A stretch of DNA of 49,576 nucleotides from Cyclobacteriaceae bacterium (GTDB lineage Bacteria; Bacteroidota; Bacteroidia; Cytophagales; Cyclobacteriaceae): NCBI GenBank assembly GCA_024644875.1, contig JAHEGY010000022.1, positions 1 through 49,576 on the forward strand, read 5' to 3'. The position numbers were made by a program, and so were the translations under genes. The notes under the pieces are model-generated. The model made no database searches and was not told the DNA's origin. It worked only from the letters and a program-made list of their open reading frames with translations. Of this stretch, positions 45,288 to 49,576 are shown piece after piece. Every line of letters starts with the position of its first letter. The first letter of the stretch is position 1.

Positions 45288-45316
45288 AAAAAGGCCACCG
45301 TGTGGTGACCTTTTTT
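45288..45316. terminator. Intrinsic terminator, functional in both directions
   Basis: The arms AAAAAGGCCACC and GGTGACCTTTTT around a GTGT loop form a strong stem with one mismatch, with a T-run on each side. It begins 4 bp beyond the stop of the repeat lipoprotein gene (stop at 45320-45322) and should end its transcript before the GH9 gene. Confidence 0.8.
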
Positions 45317-45319
45317 GGT

Positions 45320-47752
45320 TTAAATGGTAAAACAGGCGGAGCCGAAACAAACTCTGAAGGTACGGGTGCTCCAGTTTGGATTGATTATGTAACTTCCGGA
45401 ATATAATGTGCCTCCAAATGGTCCCTTTATGGTTCCGGTACCTCCTAAAGCGACTCCCGTATTCTTTACCGTAACGCCAACATTCGAACTGAATGTTCCA
45501 ATACTTACATTGGCTGAGTATTGATAACTCCCTGTTAAAACAAATTGCCCGCCTGTTGAAATGGATCCTGATACAGTTGTAGTAAAAATATACAGGCTCA
45601 TTCTTCCGGATAATGTAATTCCTGCAGCATTGCTGGCACTTATCGACGAATTGGTATATTGAAATGTATGTCCTGCTACTGTCAGTCCGGTAGTAAGATT
45701 CCCGCTAAATGATGCATCTTCAGGTGTCAGATTGCCATTCATCCTGGCTGTAGCCAAACCGGCCGGCAGACGAAATGATCCATCTAAAAATACGCCTCTG
45801 GAATTTGAAATAGTTAAACTGGCATTTGAAATAGGCATGGTCACTCCAGCAATATTGATGTCTCTATTCACGATGCCTGTTAGTGAAATTTCCGATGAGT
45901 TGATCACACCTTCAACATAATTGTAGCCCAGATGAGGAATATCAAGTTCTCCCATCAGGTAAAAACCCTCATCAGGATCTGTAGAAGTTCTGATGGTGAA
46001 TTCTCGGGATGGCAGTTCAAAACCAAGCTCTAGGTCCAGTCCATTGGTTATATTTCCTTCAAAACTCAATTTTTCACTACTGAATACAGCAATTACGTCA
46101 GCTTCGGTAACACCATAGGGAAGGGTAACAGAACCTTCAAGATAAACGCCCCGATCGCTTGTAACTTTTATTTTTAAATCCCGGGAACCAAGTGTAATGC
46201 CATTTGGTAATGTTATATCCTGATCATAGGCGGATTCAAATTCAAATCCATCCCGGGTTATTCTACCTGTGAATCTCCTGTTATATTCAAGAATTCCATA
46301 GCTGGGCAAGTCGAAGTGTCCTTCTGCATAAATTTCATCCTCATTGATATAAAAATGCGAATCCGAAAAATCAACTTCTCCAAGTCCGGGCAGGTTCATT
46401 GTAGAAGAGGACTCCACAAATAATGACCAGTCTTCCAGGTCGTTACCAATACTTAAAAACATATATCCTTCAGAAGTAGGTTGTGTTGGCATATATTGCC
46501 GGATATCCTCATGGAGGATCTCCGATAATAAAGGCCGGGTAAATTCACCGCCGAATTTCAAAAAAGAATTGCCCGGTTCCAATTGATATTGCAGGGTGCC
46601 TGCAACAACATCCAGGTTAATTTCTTCATTGAATACATTCCCAATGAAACCGTTGGCATTTGGTAAAACGCCAAGTATCAATCCTATACCTAAACCACCC
46701 ATATCAAAACTGCCATTGGCACTTACACGGTAGCTTAGATCGATGTTGGCTGCAGGATCACTGACCCAGTCAAGAAATGCCTGTTCTCTGTCTTCTATAA
46801 TGTCTTCAGGAGGAATGGTAAAGCTTTCCACGGGATAGCCAATATAGGATTCAGCATTGATCTGGAATAGGGGTAATGGAGGAAATGCAATGCCAGCCGC
46901 TCTGTGATATGAATGTGTATTAAAACTTTCAAATCCTTCATATCCCAATAGTTCAAACATTTTATCATTTTGGAACGGATACTCCTCTGAGATAATTAAG
47001 CCCTGATTAGACCAGGCATAGGCAATACCTCCTTCTATTCCTACATTGGGTATATTTCCTCCTTTGTCAGAGATTTTTCCGGCCAGCTTCTGCAGGATAC
47101 TTTTATCTCCGGAAGGTGGTTTGGGTACCAGTAGCGGAGCCTTAAAAAATACAGAGGGGTCAAGTATGTCAATATAGAAGTCCACAAAAGAATAGATCAT
47201 CCCATTTACAGTGTTTTTAAGTTCGTAGCGATCTCCTTTTGTTTCATCCAAAACTTTGATGTGGAAGTATTTCCGATCATCGGTAAGCGGAAGATCCGTG
47301 TCATATTGTTCTTTGTAATAAGCCCCTGTCTCATATTCAAAATGAGAAGTTACCGCTGACCATGCAAATGTTTTCAGCATTTCGGCAAATATCCCGACTC
47401 TCGGAAATTCAGGTATACCGGTACCGCTTATCTTTTCAATTTCATCTCCAGGACCAATGATCACTTCAAAATTTCCCTCACCGATTTTAAAGGTGTCTTC
47501 CAGGTTATTTTCACCGATCAGAGCACCCTCAAAAGTATACCCATCATCATTTTTTTCAAGACTAGTCGCTTCAAAAATGAAATTTCCGACTTCTTCGATG
47601 CTTGCCGGACCATTTACATCCTTCCCAGCATTATCATTTACTACAACTCCGGGATCAACACTTTCCTTTTCACACGCTGTAAAAAGGAAAGAAAGCAAAA
47701 CTATAGATATCATTCCATAGCTTTGCATGAAATTTTTAATGGTTGTTTTCAT
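45320..47752 (-). CDS. 810-residue repeat lipoprotein, probable surface adhesin/solenoid
   Basis: The product is a lipoprotein (FLFTAC, Cys27) of unrecognised family. Residues 30-450 are a mixed domain (ESYIGYPVESFTIPPEDII near 301-319). From about 465 the chain consists of repeats of 55-62 residues whose core is a G-[VIF]-x-L-x-G-x-[FLVM]-x-[LI]-P motif: positions 473, 535, 596, 653, 711 and 766. Within a unit a second S/F-x-G-x-[IL]-T/x-x-G segment follows about 25 residues later. The high Gly/Ser/Thr content and alternating strands suggest a beta-solenoid or beta-sandwich array. Two Cys (802, 807) end the chain. Positioned next to the HTCS regulator with a 21-bp direct-repeat site upstream, it is probably under that regulator. 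Confidence 0.72.
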   Translation of the reverse strand: MKTTIKNFMQSYGMISIVLLSFLFTACEKESVDPGVVVNDNAGKDVNGPASIEEVGNFIFEATSLEKNDDGYTFEGALIGENNLEDTFKIGEGNFEVIIGPGDEIEKISGTGIPEFPRVGIFAEMLKTFAWSAVTSHFEYETGAYYKEQYDTDLPLTDDRKYFHIKVLDETKGDRYELKNTVNGMIYSFVDFYIDILDPSVFFKAPLLVPKPPSGDKSILQKLAGKISDKGGNIPNVGIEGGIAYAWSNQGLIISEEYPFQNDKMFELLGYEGFESFNTHSYHRAAGIAFPPLPLFQINAESYIGYPVESFTIPPEDIIEDREQAFLDWVSDPAANIDLSYRVSANGSFDMGGLGIGLILGVLPNANGFIGNVFNEEINLDVVAGTLQYQLEPGNSFLKFGGEFTRPLLSEILHEDIRQYMPTQPTSEGYMFLSIGNDLEDWSLFVESSSTMNLPGLGEVDFSDSHFYINEDEIYAEGHFDLPSYGILEYNRRFTGRITRDGFEFESAYDQDITLPNGITLGSRDLKIKVTSDRGVYLEGSVTLPYGVTEADVIAVFSSEKLSFEGNITNGLDLELGFELPSREFTIRTSTDPDEGFYLMGELDIPHLGYNYVEGVINSSEISLTGIVNRDINIAGVTMPISNASLTISNSRGVFLDGSFRLPAGLATARMNGNLTPEDASFSGNLTTGLTVAGHTFQYTNSSISASNAAGITLSGRMSLYIFTTTVSGSISTGGQFVLTGSYQYSANVSIGTFSSNVGVTVKNTGVALGGTGTIKGPFGGTLYSGSYIINPNWSTRTFRVCFGSACFTI

Positions 47753-47793
47753 GGTTCTAAAATTTTGGTTTAAAGTTTGATAAAATCATTTAC

Positions 47794-47801
47794 CAAAATT
47801 G
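47794..47801 (-). promoter_or_regulatory. Weak -7 box for the repeat lipoprotein gene
   Basis: On the minus strand CAATTTTG is one mismatch from TAnnTTTG, 42 bp before the ATG. No TTG lies at the -33 position. The HTCS repeat abuts that position (47830-47860), as expected for an activator-dependent promoter. Confidence 0.3.
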
Positions 47802-47829
47802 AATTTTAAAACCAGGTGAAGCCTAGTAG

Positions 47830-47860
47830 ATTTGTCGCAGATGCTATAAAATTTGTCGCA
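47830..47860. promoter_or_regulatory. Tandem direct repeat, predicted AraC/HTCS binding site
   Basis: ATTTGTCGCA occurs at 47830-47839 and again at 47851-47860, identical over all ten bases and exactly 21 bp apart, that is two helical turns. AraC-type DNA-binding domains use such tandem same-face sites. The pair sits 78-108 bp upstream of the repeat lipoprotein start, between that gene and the regulator, oriented for activation of the lipoprotein gene. Confidence 0.65.
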
Positions 47861-47898
47861 TATACCCTTATTCTGTAAAAAAAGGGCTCAAATATTTG

Positions 47899-49576
47899 CT
47901 ATAATTTTGAAGATTTGTTTGAAAGTTGTGCATCAAGTTTTGAGGGAAGATATCCAAATTGCTCCTGGAAACACTTCGTAAAATAAGACGGACTGCCAAA
48001 TCCAACCTGATAGGCAATTTCGGATGCTGTAGCAGAATTTTGCTGTAGCAAATCCTGGGCTCTCTGTAACCTGAAACGCCGGATAAACTGATTGGGTCCT
48101 GTGTCCAGCAACGCAGATAATTTCCTGTGCAATTGGGATCGGCTCATACCAAGTTCATCACTCAGTTTCTCTACACCAAACTTTTCATTACCCAGATTTA
48201 ATTCCACGACTTCTATTAGCCGGTTAAGGAATTTCTCATCTATTGAATTAACCGTAATGTCTTTTGGTTTAAGGGTGCCTTCCTTTTTATACTTCTCCCT
48301 GAGTTTCTTTCGTGACTCGATTATATTATCTATCCTGGCCAGCAATTCTCTGGGTATGAATGGCTTGGTAACATAATCATCAGCATTGGTTTGCAATCCT
48401 TCAATTTTATTTTCAATATCAGACTTTGCAGTTAATAGAATAATTGGGATGTGGCTTGTCTTTTCATCGATCTTAAGATTAAGGCATACTTCATATCCAT
48501 TTTTTTTAGGCATCATCACATCACTGATAATGAGATCGGGTATATTTTCCTTTGCCTTTTCAATACCATTTTCACCGTCTTCTGAATAGATAACACGATA
48601 CTTGTCTTCTAAAATTCCAGCAATGTACCTTCTCACATCCTTGTGATCTTCAATCAGAAGAATAAGAGGTAAATTTTTATCTACAGGTTTCATTCCTTTC
48701 GATGTTTCAAATTCTTCGTCATACATTACAATTGATTTTTCCAAGGGAGGTTCTGCTTCCACGAGTAATGGCGATTCTGTTAGCCTCAGATTGGTTGGGA
48801 TTTCAAATATTATCTGCATGCCCTTACCAAGTCCGCTTTTCGCTGAGATGCTGCCATTATGAAGTTCCACCAGTTCCTTAGTTAAAGCGAGTCCTATTCC
48901 AGATCCTTCCTGTTGTAATAATTGGTTATTATCAGATTGATAAAAACGATTAAAAATCTGAACCACATCTTCTTGTGGTATTCCATTACCATCGTCAGAA
49001 ACCTCTATGAAAAAGTATTCCAGATCGCTTCCGTGTTCATTCCCGGTGGTAACACCTGACCGAACTGTTATTTTTCCATCTGCCGGGGTAAACTTAAAAG
49101 CATTTGAAAGGAGATTGATCAGGATTGTTTCCATCTTTTCCCTATCATAGTTCATTTCCAGGTGTGTCGGCAAAATGTCGATTTCCAGATCGATTCTTTT
49201 TTGCTCCGCAATAGAATGAAAAGACATGGTTACACCTTTGATTACAGAGATAATATCCGACCTTGAAATATTAAGCTTCAAATTACCCGATTCAATTTTA
49301 GAAAGGTCAAGAAGTTGATTTACCAGATCTAATAACCTGACTGCATTACGTTGTAATACCTTCAATTGTTTCCTGAATTCTGGTATTTCGATTTTGTTGA
49401 TCATGTCATCAAGTGGCCCCAGGATCAATGTAAGTGGTGTGCGAAATTCATGTGATATGTTGGCAAAGAAGCGTGATTTCAACCGGTCCATTTCTTGTTC
49501 TTTCTCCAGTAATTGACGGTTCTTTCTGTTCCTGATCCGCTGCTGATAATATAATAGAAATAAAAACAGTGAAATG
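47899..49576 (-). CDS. Hybrid two-component regulator (HTCS), cut by the right window edge
   Basis: The visible end has, in order, a hydrophobic span (ISLFLFLLYY at the edge), a coiled coil to RQLLEKEQEMDRLKSRF, HisKA with phospho-accepting His in FANISHEFRTPL, HATPase (ILINLLSNAFKF, VSDDGNGIP, GSGIGLALTKELVELH), a receiver domain (LIEDHKDVRRYIAG, phospho-Asp in LIISDVMMP, TKPF) and an AraC-type DNA-binding end (EIAYQVGFGSPSYFTKCFQEQFG). The ATG at 49491 is inside the frame; codons continue uninterrupted to the edge, so the periplasmic sensor lies outside. Regulators of this type bind released oligosaccharides and activate glycan-use genes. The direct repeats at 47830-47860 are its likely site, and the repeat lipoprotein gene its likely target. 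Confidence 0.93.
   Translation of the reverse strand, partial: ISLFLFLLYYQQRIRNRKNRQLLEKEQEMDRLKSRFFANISHEFRTPLTLILGPLDDMINKIEIPEFRKQLKVLQRNAVRLLDLVNQLLDLSKIESGNLKLNISRSDIISVIKGVTMSFHSIAEQKRIDLEIDILPTHLEMNYDREKMETILINLLSNAFKFTPADGKITVRSGVTTGNEHGSDLEYFFIEVSDDGNGIPQEDVVQIFNRFYQSDNNQLLQQEGSGIGLALTKELVELHNGSISAKSGLGKGMQIIFEIPTNLRLTESPLLVEAEPPLEKSIVMYDEEFETSKGMKPVDKNLPLILLIEDHKDVRRYIAGILEDKYRVIYSEDGENGIEKAKENIPDLIISDVMMPKKNGYEVCLNLKIDEKTSHIPIILLTAKSDIENKIEGLQTNADDYVTKPFIPRELLARIDNIIESRKKLREKYKKEGTLKPKDITVNSIDEKFLNRLIEVVELNLGNEKFGVEKLSDELGMSRSQLHRKLSALLDTGPNQFIRRFRLQRAQDLLQQNSATASEIAYQVGFGSPSYFTKCFQEQFGYLPSKLDAQLSNKSSKL

Overview
The window is a chromosomal segment of a Bacteroidota bacterium, probably a marine or anaerobic polysaccharide degrader. 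The evidence is AT-rich DNA, many type II lipoprotein signals (Cys at about residue 16-27), repeated twin-arginine-like leaders, TAnnTTTG-type promoter elements with almost no Shine-Dalgarno sequences, a one-component hybrid two-component regulator ending in an AraC domain, and families typical of the phylum (DUF5060 glycosidases, DUF1800/DUF1501 pair, ThuA, Gfo/Idh/MocA, VCBS lipoproteins). I cannot name a genus. I saw no rRNA, tRNA, CRISPR array, insertion sequence or phage gene.

Layout. 1-3255: end of a large coiled-coil P-loop ATPase of unknown family, translationally coupled to a small unknown protein. 3312-5782 (-): twin-arginine oxidoreductase plus an FGE-fold protein. 5986-11107 (+): two exported glycosidase-like proteins and an oligopeptidase B-type lipoprotein. 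11378-13969 (+): DUF1800/DUF1501 pair behind a recognisable promoter. 14222-17396 (+): sugar-use unit of ROK kinase, SIS isomerase and sodium/solute symporter. 17515-23395: GH18 lipoprotein (-), then DUF5060 glycosidase, SMP-30-like lipoprotein and a DoxX/aldo-keto reductase-like fusion (+). 23433-29288: class III adenylate cyclase with TPRs, NHL propeller protein, small membrane protein, acyl desaturase and a decayed-looking small lipoprotein ORF. 29484-32377: ThuA protein, second Gfo/Idh/MocA enzyme and a GNAT acetyltransferase without an ordinary start codon. 32747-36389 (+): GH3 beta-glucosidase plus a seven-loop VCBS lipoprotein. 36477-37727 (-): glutamate dehydrogenase. 37913-41262 (+): very large GH106-like lipoprotein with the relic 3' end of a second GH3 gene directly behind it. 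41355-49576 (-): alpha/beta hydrolase, GH9 glucanase, an 810-residue repeat lipoprotein and a hybrid sensor regulator that runs off the right edge.

How it fits together. About seven exported glycosidases, two oxidoreductases, ThuA and sugar kinase/isomerase/symporter genes point to breakdown of plant or algal glycans and use of the released sugars, with beta-glucans likely (GH3, GH9). No SusC/SusD pair is present, so this is not a classical polysaccharide utilisation locus. The best-supported regulatory link is at the right end: two identical 10-bp direct repeats exactly 21 bp apart lie between the AraC-type hybrid regulator and the repeat lipoprotein, as expected for a tandem AraC-type binding site.

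Most worth a second look: the HTCS direct repeats and their repeat-lipoprotein target, the DoxX fusion, the unknown ATPase pair, the GH3 relic with a frameshift in a C run, and the GNAT gene whose N-terminal coding sequence lacks ATG, GTG or TTG.
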